Positions 10,946 to 21,696 of a DNA stretch of 64,000 nucleotides are shown here, piece by piece. The notes beneath the pieces are model-generated. The model made no database searches and was not told the DNA's origin. It was given only the letters and a program-made list of their open reading frames with translations. Origin of the DNA: Haemonchus contortus (lineage: Eukaryota > Nematoda > Chromadorea > Rhabditida > Trichostrongylidae); contig LS997566.1 of NCBI GenBank assembly GCA_000469685.2, positions 13,646,618 to 13,710,617 of the forward strand, written 5' to 3'. Both the position numbers and the translations under genes were made by a program. The number at the start of each line of letters is the position of its first letter. Position 1 is the stretch's first letter.

Positions 10946-12927
10946 TGGAAATTCTGGACTTTTTTGAGGAAATGGAAAAAGACCAGTTCTAAAGCTTCAT
11001 TCATTCACTTCACTCTTCACTGTATTCACTTTTTGTAAAGCCGTTGAGGAGCTTCTAACTATCGTTTTCGGACAATGTACCGCAATACGAAAATGGTAAA
11101 ATAAAATTGCTTCTATTGGGAGCCCTTGGGATTCGATTATACATGAATTACTGCACAGTCGAAGGATGTCTATGTTCATCAGCCTAAATTCAATTCACGT
11201 TCATTTTTGATTACTCTTTTCAAGATGACGAACAAAGGCGGCAAAGAAAGCAAAAGATGCGTAGAAATCGCAAGTCATAAGACTTGCGGTTTCTACGCAT
11301 CTTAAGAAATGGATTCTCAGGGTCATATTGAGATTATCCCATTGAAATGGGGGTTTTGAAGAGATTTCAGTTTCTGCATAGAGGGAGTGGATTCGCTCGA
11401 CGAATCCGTTGCGGCAGAAGCCACTAGGATGTATCCTGACCCTGGAATGACCGTCGTATACAAAGCTAAACATCACTGTAGCTTAATCAGCTGGTTTACA
11501 GAGTGAGATGAAATATTAATAACTAGTTGAGAGGGCCGCTAACGCTCGAACCTTTTCGAGAGTCCTGTTGTGAAGATCAGTGCTCGTATTAGACTTACAT
11601 CGCAGTGAAGGTAAACGTTCCAAAAAACGTGTGTTTCTGATAACTTGCGCACATAACTCTAAGCCTGGAAGTTAGAATTTGTCTGCATATCTGATCATTT
11701 GTACTCCACACTAAAATTGCAGAAACAGAGTAAAAGGAAGACTAAGTAAGAACCAGCGGCAGTTGCAGCTTTTCTTTATGCTGACAGTATTTTTCATGCC
11801 TAGAAAGTTCTCAAGATTGCACCACTCCAGTTCGGGCCTGCAGCAAGACTTTAAAACCAGTGCTTTTCAAAGTCTTGAATTCACGCAGCATTTTTGTCTG
11901 GTACATTGTGAAGCCAAAAAAGCAGTTGCTTTGATCATTTCGATCAACTCGAAATTCAAAAAGCAGCAAATTTGTATCAGCTGGTAATGGCAGTGTTTAG
12001 GAGTTGCGTATACCTGGTGTGTTCGGCAAACTTCCCTACTTCGCGAAGGGGCTTTTTGAATCAGCAGCCTCAGGAACTGCTCATGACAGAATTCAAAATA
12101 AATGTCAAATTCATAAATCAAAAAGGAATTAATATCAAAATTTATTCGTGAAGATAATCTTCTTGGGGTCTAGTCACATTTGCTTCAACATGATGCAGTC
12201 GCCTTCCAAAAGTGAGTTCAGTCTGTTCAATATGAGCCAAGACAGGGAATTCTGGTGCTACAAATCATACGCTACAAAAGAAGTTGAGATATGATGGAGA
12301 AATTGTGCCCGTTTGGTGTTTCGACGAGTGCTCTACCCTTATACAATGAGAAGGACGTTCAGACTCGGTCCTAAATAAGGCTGCCCTCTCACCTGTTATC
12401 GCTAGAGTTTCGTATCGGTTGGTTTTTGAAATATGACGTCTCGGCAATGTTCCCACTCAGCTTTTCCTATCATAAGCTTCTGATGGAGTTCAAAAGCGTC
12501 ATGGAATTCTGCACAAACAGCACTAAATCAACTGATTAAGCAACATTGATATTTGGCTTTGTGTACGAATGCATTTCCAGGGCCAGGGAAAGCAATCGTC
12601 ACATGAGCCCATCACAGTTCTATGGTCTGAACGGATAGCGCATTGCGAGATTGCATCTACTGGTTCCAAATTACACAGAGAAACCATATATATGAGATCG
12701 AAACTGAATTGACAAACCAAAAAATATCAGAAACGCCGGAGGTAATTTCTGTACAGCAGCCGGACCTTAGGCATCAGGCCTAGTTTTAGAGCAGCTAGCA
12801 GCTCATTTTCTCATGTAATACCAAGGACAGGGTCCTTCTAGATTCTTTCAGTCATTGATAAGTAGAAGTTCCCCTTAGTTAATTTTCGTAGATTGTAAGT
12901 AATTAGTAATTAATCTTATTTATTTAG
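10946..12927. other. No recognised gene
   Basis: Apart from the hairpin at 11254-11303 I see no structured element. A minus-strand frame at 11867-12121 has a donor-like GTATAC after CACACCAG and could be an exon of an unknown gene. The frames at 11201-11476, 12265-12456 and 12523-12720 are unremarkable. Confidence 0.3.
11254..11303. repeat. 23-bp hairpin with 4-nt loop
   Basis: The left arm AAGATGCGTAGAAATCGCAAGTC (11254-11276; shown here because the stem is 23 bases) pairs with 11281-11303 around the loop ATAA. The only imperfection is one T/G position that would be a wobble pair in RNA. It is too tight for a typical pre-miRNA and is more likely a tiny palindrome or DNA-transposon relic. 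Confidence 0.7.
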
Positions 12928-13121
12928 CCGATTATTTCAACGATTGTCTCCTGTGAATGTCCTCGAGCACTGCTTACCTTTCATGTAGCTGATTAGTTGA
13001 GCAGACTAGTTAGCAGAAAATCCCTTGGATGGTAAAACAACAACATCGACTACCAGAGAATTCTCGCCATTATCACTCCTTTCTATGGTCGATAATGCTC
13101 CTTTAACTTCGAAAGCTGAAG

Positions 13122-13769
13122 TTGAATAACTCTCTTGTAGCCCATATCGAAACAACAAAGGAATGTAACAACGTATGCCGGAGTTGCAGGATAACGCAAG
13201 GAATAGACCAGCATTTTCACGTGCGATCAGCTTTTATCAGTCAAAATGGATGTTGTGAATGCTTCCGGCAATACATTGGCGTGTCAAGACCGCACTATAA
13301 ACACCAAGGCTCAATCGCTCAACAAACGGTAGCTGCATTCGGGAGCATTACATTGATGAATATGGGTATTTACGATTTCCATGTTGTTTCCTTCCAAAGA
13401 TTGAACGCACTACAATCAATAATTGTGATTTACTTTTATAATCATTTATGATCTGACTACGGAAGGCCCCACTGGTCTTTGTTCACTGCTACCACTACCA
13501 GTCAGCAACCTTCTCGCAACTATTTGAGCGAGAGTCATCGGATTCACTGCGTTTACTTTAATAAACGTCCTAGTCAGCCTCATCATTCACTGACCATTCC
13601 TGGAGTCAAGCGCTCGCGATTGTCCTGTCCTCTCCCTCATCAGATTTTGAAATGCCTGAGTTTTACCGCTGCTAAGGGCAAGATACCCGACAGAGTTGAA
13701 AATGACATCTTCAATGGAATTTCACAGTACTGCGCAACAGCACGCATAAAGTTTGAGAGACCATTCTAA
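13122..13769 (+). other. Unidentified open frames in the repeated unit
   Basis: Two consecutive plus-strand frames (13122-13451 with a cysteine-containing CRSCRITQ segment, and 13479-13769) recur in S3, inverted in S2, and inverted at 17028-17705. They are interrupted at different places in different copies: a stop after RSAFIS in S2 and S3 is open here. On the opposite strand a 108-residue frame (13805-14131) also recurs. I recognise no domain in any of them. They may be decayed exons of a neighbour of the NTF2-like gene, or non-coding. Confidence 0.25.
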
Positions 13770-14187
13770 GATCAATTAGTCTGAAATAAAACGTAAGTAC
13801 TCAGTTAATTAAACTTCAGAATTGAAGCAAATATGACGAAGTGGCTGAATGTCAAATGAGGCCTTGTCACAGCGAAAGTTGAGAAAACTGCGGAGAGAAA
13901 AAGGTTGGTAACTAGTAATTGTAGGTACAATACGCATTTAGCAACACTGACGAAATAAGCGGAATGAATTCGAGTTTTCGTGAGACGAGTATGAGGTTCT
14001 TGGCAGCACACCTTTGTTTGGGTTAGCAAGTTGCTAAGTGGTTTGCAAAAAACACTATTCATTTTACACGGTATGATGGGCAAGCAGCGAAAAGGCGCGG
14101 AAAGGGTAGTAAAATTTCGCTTGTGCTTCATTAGTAGGATGGTTTATTAGCGTAGTTTTTCTAGTTCAAACATTCTTCTGTTTTTAA
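13174..14187 (+). repeat. Left arm of the S1 1-kb fold-back inverted repeat
   Basis: This 1014-bp stretch is repeated in reverse complement at 16630-17641 with few differences. It corresponds to a unit also present once in S2 (about 24313-25334) and once in S3. The left boundary is the word TATGCCGG at 13174; the right boundary is TCTGTTTTTAA at 14187. Confidence 0.9.
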
Positions 14188-14420
14188 TTCTTTCTCTCTT
14201 GGTTCGGATTCTCAAGCTTCATTCCAGTCAAAAATATAAGAAACGTGATCTAAGATCGGGACGAAACCAAGAAAACCGCTCTTGTATGCTTGAGATGGTC
14301 GAAGGGTTGACTTATATAATGATAGCAATGGACTTTTTCCATCTCTTTATGTATTTCTTCTTGAGGAGATTATCTCGGTAAGAGTAGCTGCTTGATAAAA
14401 TTTATTGCAAAAACTGTTTA

Positions 14421-16063
14421 CTAATCTCTTCCCTTCAACTTCTCGTACTCTTCATGATAGATACGCCATTCATCACCTTCCTTCTTCCAAATATGAGTGA
14501 ATTTGCCTGTGAGGAGTCTGAATTCTCCTCTAAGGAGATCGAAGATAAATTCGGCTATTCTGTAGTCTTTGGTGCCTTGATAAGAGCCGCCGTCGTGTAT
14601 CTTAAAGGAAGACATATGGTTGAAGAGAAATACAATTTCGAAAATCAAATATCTCTTCTAACTATTATTGTTCGTCGATTTGTGTTTATTTGTATATCGG
14701 GTTGTCCGAAAAGTTTTCCCGCTCCCCGTTTCTGAGCAGCCTGTGCGTCAAAAACGGGAAACGATGTGGAGCTCCCCCCCCCGGTGAGCCGTCTCGAACT
14801 ACTCCGAAAATCTATCCAGGTGCGAGGACTCTGCTGTGTTGCTGGCTGGATTGAAAGGGAATCTGATGGAAAATCAATCAATTCACTGGAGGACTGCAAA
14901 ACGTGCCCAAGAGACGATTTCAAGTCTAGAACCTTCTATGGGAGTAGGATAATAAAACTACAAGATGGCGAACCATTACCGAAAATAAAGGCAAAGGTTA
15001 TCACTTGATGAATGTATATGTTTTTCTAGAAATTTTCAGTGAATGATGACCTGAAAATCGGCAAAAACTTTTCGGATGGTCTAATATTTACGCTCGTTAA
15101 GACGCTATTTATATTTGGAACTGAACGGCTGCTTTCACAAGGCAAACCGGTACGCTAGCAAATTTAGATTTTAAAATCCTCTTTTAGGATCGACTGCCTT
15201 AATATTCGGAAGAAGGAAATACCTCATTCCCATGTAGGCTCCTTGAAAGACAGAAACAGAAAACCACGAAAAGGTAATAACTTTGTGACCCGGAGGTCCG
15301 CAGCAGACCATTACAGTCTGGTATTTATTTACTCGATTGCTTCGAATTTGCTATCTTCTCATTGCCCTTTTTCACCTTGTAACCTCCATCGATCGTGGCT
15401 ATGGATAGTGTTCAATAGAAGAATGAAAACAAACCTTGAATATGTGCGAGTGGAGTCTCGACCACATTACATTATATTTTCTAGTGATATCTGAAAGCAA
15501 AAAATTTGTAGATGAATTCTGCTATTGGGTTAATACTTTTTGGAAGCTTTCGTATGTTCCCTCATAATCAAAAAGTGAAAGAGATTCAAATGTCTTGAGT
15601 AGGTCAGCAGGCAAAACAAGTGAGTGATAAAGACAGACGTGAAGACAGGAAGGCAAAAATGCAGAATAAATGAAAAACAGGAATATTTCAGGACGTTGAT
15701 ATACTAGATTTCCCGGGATCTCGAACGAACACTCGCCACTTAGCTGCTCATACTTTTTCACAAAGGCTCTCAGTGAAAGGAGTGGTTAGTCTAGTGTCCT
15801 TTAAAAGAGGAGGCTCTGTCTATCGATAACGGCATGAAGTTAGAACATTACTGCGGTACTCCTATACAGATTAGTTACGCTACATCTAATGCAGGTGGAA
15901 TTTTTGTTTGACGATTGCTCACTTGTTCTTCCATATGTAGCATTTACGCCTTTGTTTACCATCACACCCTGACTATGATAGAGATTAACGGCGGATTCGA
16001 CTGTTCCATTCACGCACCAGTCCTCAAACTTTCGGTAAAGAGGCTCAAGCTCCGCTTTAATAT
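14421..16063 (-). pseudogene. NTF2-like (DUF4440/SnoaL-type) secreted protein, copy 1, lacking exon 1
   Basis: The minus-strand exons are 15923-16063, 15740-15766, 15435-15490 and 14421-14600. They join in phase and match the exon pattern of the other copies. The fold is NTF2-like: AELEPLYRKFEDWC, then ESAVNLYHSQGVMVNKG, then the C-terminal LLTGKFTHIWKK and HEEYEKLKGRD before TAG. That C-terminus is the intact version; copies 2 and 3 are frameshifted here. What is missing is exon 1, which in the other copies encodes the start codon and signal peptide. At the expected place the sequence jumps at 16630 into an inverted copy of 13174-14187. Without that exon there is no start or secretion signal, so the copy is probably dead unless a new upstream exon has been captured. 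The last intron contains a mariner relic. Family members are typically small beta-barrel proteins; no substrate can be inferred. Confidence 0.8.
14697..15084 (+). mobile_element. Mariner relic in the NTF2-like intron (S1)
   Basis: It starts TCGGGTTGTCCGAAAAGTTT and ends AAAAACTTTTCGGATGGTC plus a few bases, flanked by TA on both sides. Between them the plus strand retains a piece of transposase C-terminus (NSLEDCKT, then SRTFYGSRIIKL, where mariners have FY-x-RGI-x-KLPERW). About 86 bp present in the S2 and S3 copies are deleted here. A run of ten C residues lies near 14767. Confidence 0.8.
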
Positions 16064-16629
16064 CTGAAAATTGATTTTTCAAAGGACTAAACAAAAGGTA
16101 CACGTGAAAGATATTCAGATTAGAATATTAGAAGTGCCCACATCTCCCAATTATTTGATAGTCGAAGAAGGCTGTACTTGCTAGTGCTAATTATGAACAA
16201 GGCAAAAGCGTTGATGCAGCAGAGCATTGAGGTCAAGAGACGAATGAATGAGAAGAACAAATGGGCTTTCTCCGAAAATTACAAGTGAAAATTCAGAAAA
16301 ATGAGTGTTTCTTTAGAACATGCTGATCACATCTGACAAACATGATTATATGCTCCTCTGACCATGACCTCTCTGTTATGGCCACCCTCTTTGGCTACTC
16401 CATAATGAAGCGTCACCTAATAATATTGTCAAAAAAGATATGGGGTGTGCAATGCTATCATTTTCTATTGAATTTGTAATCATAACTGTTGCATCGTGAG
16501 AAAAAATGAGAAGTGTGGTCTCAATATGCAACACTGGGGTAATCGGAACTCGTTCGTTTCAGTAAATTGTTCTATTTTCCGAAGGTAGCTTGACTGATAG
16601 ATAATTTGTGAAGTCCTCAAATCGTAAAG

Positions 16630-17641
16630 TTAAAAACAGAAGAATGTTTGAACTAGAAAAACTACGCTAATAAACCATCCTACTAATGAAGCACAAGCGA
16701 AATTTTACTACACTTTCCGCGCCTTTTCGCTGCTTGTCCATCATACCGTGTAAAATGCATAGTGTTTTTTGCAAACCACTTAGCAACTTGCTAACCCAAA
16801 CAAAGGTGTGCTGCCAAGAACCTCATACTCGTCTCACGAAAACTCGAATTCATTCCGCTTATTTCGTCTGCTAAATGCGTATTGTACCTACCATTACTAT
16901 TTACCAACCTTTTTCTCTCCACAGTTTTCTCAACTTTCGCTGTGACAAGGCCTCATTTGACATTCAGCCACTTCGTCATATTTTCTTCAATTCTGAAGTT
17001 TAATTAACTGAGTACTTACGTTTTATTTCAGATTAATTGATCTGAAAACGGTCTCCCAAATTTTATGCGTGCTGCTGCGCAGTACTGTGAAATTCCATTG
17101 AGGATGGCGTCATTTTCAACTTTGTCGGGTATCTTGCCCTTAGCGGCGGTAAAACTCAGGCATTTCAAAATCTGATGAGGGAGAGGACAGGACAATCGCG
17201 AGCGCTTGACTCCAGGAATGGTCAGTGAATGATGAGGCTGACTAGGACGTTTAGTAAAGAGAACGCAGTGAATCCGATGACTCTCGCTCAAATAGTTGCG
17301 AGAAGGTTGTTGACTGGTAGTGGTAGCAGCGGACAAAGACCAGTGGGGCCTTCTGTAGTCAGATCATAAATGATTATAAAAGTAAATCACAATTATTGAT
17401 TGGAGTGCGTTCAATCTTTGGGAGGAAACAACATGGAAATCGTAAATACCCATATTCATCAACGTAAAGCTCTCGAAAGCAGCTATCGTTTGTTGAGCGA
17501 TTGAGCCTTGGTGTTTATAGTGCGGTCTTGACACGCCAATGTATTGCCGGAAGCATTCACAACATCCATTTTGACTGATAAAAGCTGATCGCACGTGAAA
17601 ATGCTGGTCTATTCCTTGCGATATCCTGCAACTCCGGCATA
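16630..17641 (-). repeat. Right arm of the S1 fold-back inverted repeat
   Basis: This is the reverse complement of 13174-14187. It sits exactly where S2 and S3 have the first exon and upstream region of the NTF2-like gene. At the outer junction (17641/17642) the sequence returns to the S3-like order at the word ATATTCGAATTATG, matching about 38950. Confidence 0.9.
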
Positions 17642-18290
17642 ATATTCGAATTATGATATCGTGTTCAACACCAACACCTTGAAATACTCCATAGTTTAGC
17701 GTCAAAGATTGTCCTCGGCCAGGGCTCGGAAGAACTTGGTCAACACCAAGTTTCTTTCAAGCCTCGGCTAGGGATAATCTGTGGCACTAAACCAACGAAT
17801 ATTCTGGATCGTTTACCTGCCACCTGGTTAGCGCAGCTAAGGCGCGAACATTCCAATGTAAGACAGTGATTCGCATCTTTTCACTACTTAGCAAACACTG
17901 TCAAGGACATTGCAGTATCAAACAGGACCTAAATTTACTTACTTTTCCATTCGCAATTCAGCTACCGTCGTAGCTCCGCTATACGGATGATCAGAGATGA
18001 CGGTACGTTCGTGTTCATTGTTTTCAGGCCAAGAGCAAGCCTTGCTCACACTGAGGAACGGCTTTATGCATTGGTCACGTGTCAAATACCCCAGTTTCTA
18101 CTGTGCTTCCGGTTGTACTCTAGCCTTGGGAGCCGTTATGTTTCAGCGCCCACCTTACATCAACGGCACATCATCCGATAGAGTTTTCAGCGCGGGCTTT
18201 AGACAGCCACGCCGTGATGCAGCGAAGGCGCACCTTCAATTGTCATATGGTGTGGACACGAGCGATGCGCTGCAGATAGCAGAGGTTTAA
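17642..18290 (+). repeat. Near-identical block shared with 38950-39600
   Basis: The block matches S3 base for base with only occasional differences. It contains plus-strand frames (17987-18181 and 17997-18290) that are conserved between copies simply because the DNA is. No domain is recognised. Immediately to the right, similarity to S3 drops to that of old paralogues. Confidence 0.85.
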
Positions 18291-18334
18291 TGATTGTAGA
18301 AGGCCTCACATCCGACAACTACTTTTTTGGAATA

Positions 18335-18540
18335 TTATGTACACTGTCGTAGCCGAACTACATGAGAGTCGTTTGTGTCACTCAATTTAGCAACTATGAT
18401 TTTGTGTAAGGGCACCCTACCGATTTGACAACACGGAAGACTTTTGATTTGTCTAACTATGACAGCTACATCATGTTGAGCAGCTTTTTCTAAATGCAAG
18501 TTTATCTCAAAACTTTTTGCAAATTCCACCTCATGTAAGG
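18335..18540 (-). other. Unidentified conserved minus-strand exon, copy 1
   Basis: The minus strand encodes a 64-residue segment beginning VEFAKSFE and ending DSHVVRLRQCT that aligns with a segment at 39644-39838 at 41 of 64 identical residues, although the surrounding DNA is clearly diverged. Many changes are conservative (L/F, K/R, I/V, S/T). A donor-like GTAGGG in this copy and GTAGGT in the other occur at the same point (after CAAATCG), so the exon may end inside this frame. I do not recognise the family; the alternating hydrophobic pattern suggests beta strands. Further homologous sequence lies at 18733-19114, where an RFTVVFPIS frame pairs with QFTVVVSSS in the other copy, implying an older duplicated multi-exon gene. 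Confidence 0.4.
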
Positions 18541-19115
18541 AGTTAGTCGAAAAGAATCGTGAGCAATAAAAAAAGTGGAATAATGAATGAAAATAGTAGA
18601 TTTCCATCAGTTGTCGCATTGGGTATCGGCTTTCCTCCTAAACGAAGGGCCTTTGGGAACTCCAGTATATACTGGTCTGTGGATTGAAAAATTCCCTCCT
18701 ATGCTTTCAGCCTTCAATTACGGGACCGTCTTTCAGCTGCGTCGTGCCCTGGGCTCAATATAGGAACGACACATGTTTGTTGGCCAACACAATGAGTACC
18801 GTTTGGTTTCACGCAGAAAATAAGCTGTGGGAGATCGTATCATAATAAGACCTTCTAGATCTCTGATTGCTGATCGGGAAAACAACGGTGAACCTGCTAT
18901 AAAAAACGCTAGAATACTTGAAGAGTGTGCCTCGGTAGGACACATCAAGCTCCCGCCTGAACCTATTGCTGAGGTAGCACCAACTCTTGATATGGCAAAC
19001 AAAAACCTTAGTTGTAGAACTACGATTGTGATGATGAAGCGAATGTGGTAGGTCTTGCCGATGATTGGATTCAACTTTGCTGCGATATTGTGGCGAGTGA
19101 GCAACAACATGCATT
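18541..19115 (-). other. Upstream part of the older paralogous gene, copy 1
   Basis: The minus-strand segment 18733-19114 resembles 39922-40400 of the other copy. Matching words include FTVV, QxSRRxYY, LRET and LLLxRxNI-A. Frames are shifted relative to one another between the copies, so one or both may be decayed. No known domain is recognised. Confidence 0.3.
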
Positions 19116-19316
19116 ATATAAACCGAGCCTAATAACGAGACAAGGGTTACAGAAGCCTTCGCAGTGTGCTTGACTACGCGTTACTAGACGAACGGTACCA
19201 GTTTCATTCCAGAGCGTTGCAGCCTGTTTCGGAGCATGACAAGAATAAAGGGTTCTTGATAAGAACATGCACAAGGCTCTAAGTATCTCTCTCATTTATA
19301 AAGCAGAAACTTGGTG

Positions 19317-19380
19317 TGTCGGTTTGTCGGTTTGTGTGTATGTCGGTATGTCGGTATGTCGGTATGTCGGTGTGTCTGTC
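19317..19380 (+). repeat. Imperfect 8-bp tandem repeat
   Basis: The unit is GTCGGTAT with variants GTCGGTTT and GTCGGTGT, about seven units. It ends just before GTCTGTCCGC. It has no evident link to a gene. Confidence 0.85.
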
Positions 19381-20730
19381 CGCAAACGTTTGTGATTATG
19401 GTAAAGGTAGTGATATGGAAAACCCATTCTCTCAACGAAACTCTCACATTTCCCTCTTCGCATGTAAAGCAGTAAATGGTTGGGTACGTTAATGGGGTGG
19501 AGTGAGTTCTGCGGAATGTAGTGACTATATAGTGAAGCCTTCCAGTAATGCGACCCTGGGACTTCTTGCTGTCAGTGTTCAAGGCTACCCCATTCATTTT
19601 TTTCATTTTTTCTTGCTTCATTCACCGCCCTTCTCATTTCAGTATTTCAATCTAATAACCCACAGTAAAAATTCCCCTCACTCCTAAGGCAAAGTGGAAG
19701 CGATCGGCTAACCCGTCATTTTCCTTTCAATATATTTATGGCAGCGTGAGCGACACAACATATTGAGTTCCATTACGTACTGCCCTTACCCCCTCCAGCA
19801 TTTCTGTGAAGATAATTATCATCAACTAAGGATCTGAGGATCTTAACACCGTTGATGACTACCCTCTTTTATTTGTTAGCTTTCTCTATGATTCATCAAC
19901 CTAGACCAACAAACCGGAAACAAATTTTGAATGGTTTTTATTATTGTTCTCGACTGTTGATAACACCACTATCAAGAGACCATGACCCATCCTGCTGATT
20001 TCCATATTTTGGTGGTTGAATTAGTTTTGTTGGAATTGACAGCTGAATGAAAAGAAAACGCGATAGCATTCATGAATGCAGATTTTAGTGATCTCTTAGC
20101 AAGGAACAGATCATCGGTAAATCTGGCAATTGAGTTCTAACGGAAATCTCGGAACAGTATGTACATCAAACATACGATTTTCGGAATACCCCAAGGTAAA
20201 TGCCCATTGAAAATGGTGGTTCTAACATAACTGATTGTGTTGACTGTAGATGCTCCCAGAAAGAGCATTAGGGTAGAGCGGTTGAAAGTTCTTCAGTTGA
20301 TCCGAAATTTCCAAGAGGTATGCTTCACGTGAGTATCCCGAACGACCGTCAATGAATAATATCCGGTAATATCCGTGAATATCCAGTTCATACTGAATTA
20401 TAACTTCTCATGTGAATAAAAATCTCATGTGAAACGGAGGTTTCAAAGAAATGCGCGTCGCATGATTATTATGGATCTGATGCCATTATAATTCTGTAAG
20501 GCATTCAAGGCTGTGAGGCAATTTTCGTTGGCAAGTAAAGTAATGAATTTATCTCTTCGCGGATGCGAAGCAACTTCGACCGTCTCCAAAATTTTTGTAA
20601 TGTATGAACTGTGGTCACAAAGATTCTTAGTCATAAAAAAATGTTAGTCATTATTAGACCGAAATAGCTCTATTCTATATTGATCGAAAGGAAATGCCAG
20701 ATTGTTTCTACCAATCTATGTCTCTAATAC
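19381..20730. other. No recognised gene
   Basis: The stretch between the S1-linked paralogue and the Helitron-like and MITE-like elements has only short frames (for example minus 20443-20634). No domain, RNA gene or repeat is recognised. Confidence 0.35.
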
Positions 20731-20820
20731 AATAAAAGGGTGGATGCCCGGCGTATCCGGGCATTACATAGGAAGGAGGAGAGCCCGGCGTTAGCTGGGC
20801 GATCCGACTGGTGTATTATA
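20731..20820 (+). mobile_element. Pair of GC-rich hairpins, Helitron-end-like
   Basis: In AT-rich surroundings, AATAAAAGGGTGGATGCCCGG leads into a hairpin with stem GCCCGG/CCGGGC. About 25 bases later comes a second hairpin, GCCCGGC-GTTA-GCTGGGC. Short GC-rich hairpins of this form are seen near Helitron ends, but I find no confirmed terminal TC or CTRR pair and no Rep/helicase frame. The assignment is tentative. Confidence 0.3.
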
Positions 20821-20998
20821 AATCAGGAAAGGATAACTCATACTATGAGAGTGATAAAGGTTCCTTAAGGTTGTTGTTCAGGTTTCGTGGCGATTTAGTA
20901 ACACATTAACTGTGCAGTTGCGCATTGTTGAAACTTGAAAGGTAGTGGTCAAATTACAATCCCGAGTTAGAACAATTGGATTACTATAAAGTGTATTG

Positions 20999-21348
20999 CA
21001 AAAGTATGTGCACACCCTACATTTTGTTTTTTGGGAATACCATTGCTTCCTGTAACCTGTGACCGTCACCATACAATTCCTTGTGTGCGATAACCTACGA
21101 ACATTTTCTCTGAGAAAATATCGTAGCTGCTAACACAAATTTTTATCAAAGAAAAGTTTTTCCTTTGTTTCAAAAGTATATGCACACTCAGCAAAAAACA
21201 CAAATGTAACCGAGATCAGCAACCAATAGGGCCTCCTAAATTCCTGTAGAGGTTATCGACTACGAGGAGTCATTTGACAATGGTTTCGTTACGGTAGGTT
21301 CTTTAATTAACTTCGAAATGAAAAACTTTGAGTGTGCACATACTTTTG
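20999..21348. mobile_element. 350-bp MITE-like element with 17-bp terminal inverted repeats
   Basis: The left terminus CAAAAGTATGTGCACAC (20999-21015) is exactly mirrored at 21332-21348. A third, slightly changed copy of the terminus lies inside at 21171-21187, suggesting nesting or a duplicated end. There is no coding capacity. The right end lies 125 bp outside the left breakpoint of the giant inverted repeat. Confidence 0.75.
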
Positions 21349-21696
21349 AAACTTCAACTGGGCCGCTCTTTTTCATGCATTGCTAGATTCCTTCGAGCTC
21401 CTGGTAGCTATCGCTTACAAACTATTTCTATCCGTCCACATATTTTGAGAGCTCAGGAAAAAAGGAGAAAAGGTTGCTTTTTCTCGAAAACACACGTGGT
21501 ATGCTTTTTTATATGGCCACAGCATACGTGGGCTTGTGGTTTTTTTAGCAAAAGACATGGACGGCAAACACGATGACAAGGAACATTCTGACTCTCAGCT
21601 ATGGAAACAATCGCTTTTTCATACAACATGAATTAGGTCGATCCTTTCGGCTTCACTTTTAAATAGGGGAAAGAAGATGAAGACGTCGTAGTCGAA

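Larger units (their letters stand above)
12928..18290 (+). repeat. Segmental duplication copy S1
   Basis: From about 13122 to 16620 the plus strand reads nearly the same as 35002-38480 (S3) and as the reverse complement of 21790-25370 (S2). From 17642 to 18290 it matches 38950-39600 closely. Similarity on the left fades from about 12928, inside the tail region of the LINE found next to S3. S1 differs by three events: a fold-back insertion at 16630-17641 that replaces about 470 bp, a deletion of about 86 bp inside the mariner relic, and loss of the LINE body. Confidence 0.9.

Noticed and set aside
14454..14735. 93-residue plus frame opposite NTF2-like exon 5, repeated in S2 and S3
   Set aside because: It is antisense to a well-supported exon and continues into the mariner end, so it is a shadow frame.
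18733..19110. 125-residue minus frame as a membrane protein because of hydrophobic stretches
   Set aside because: Comparison with the diverged copy at 39.9-40.4 kb shows the similarity in a different frame, so this frame is not the conserved one.
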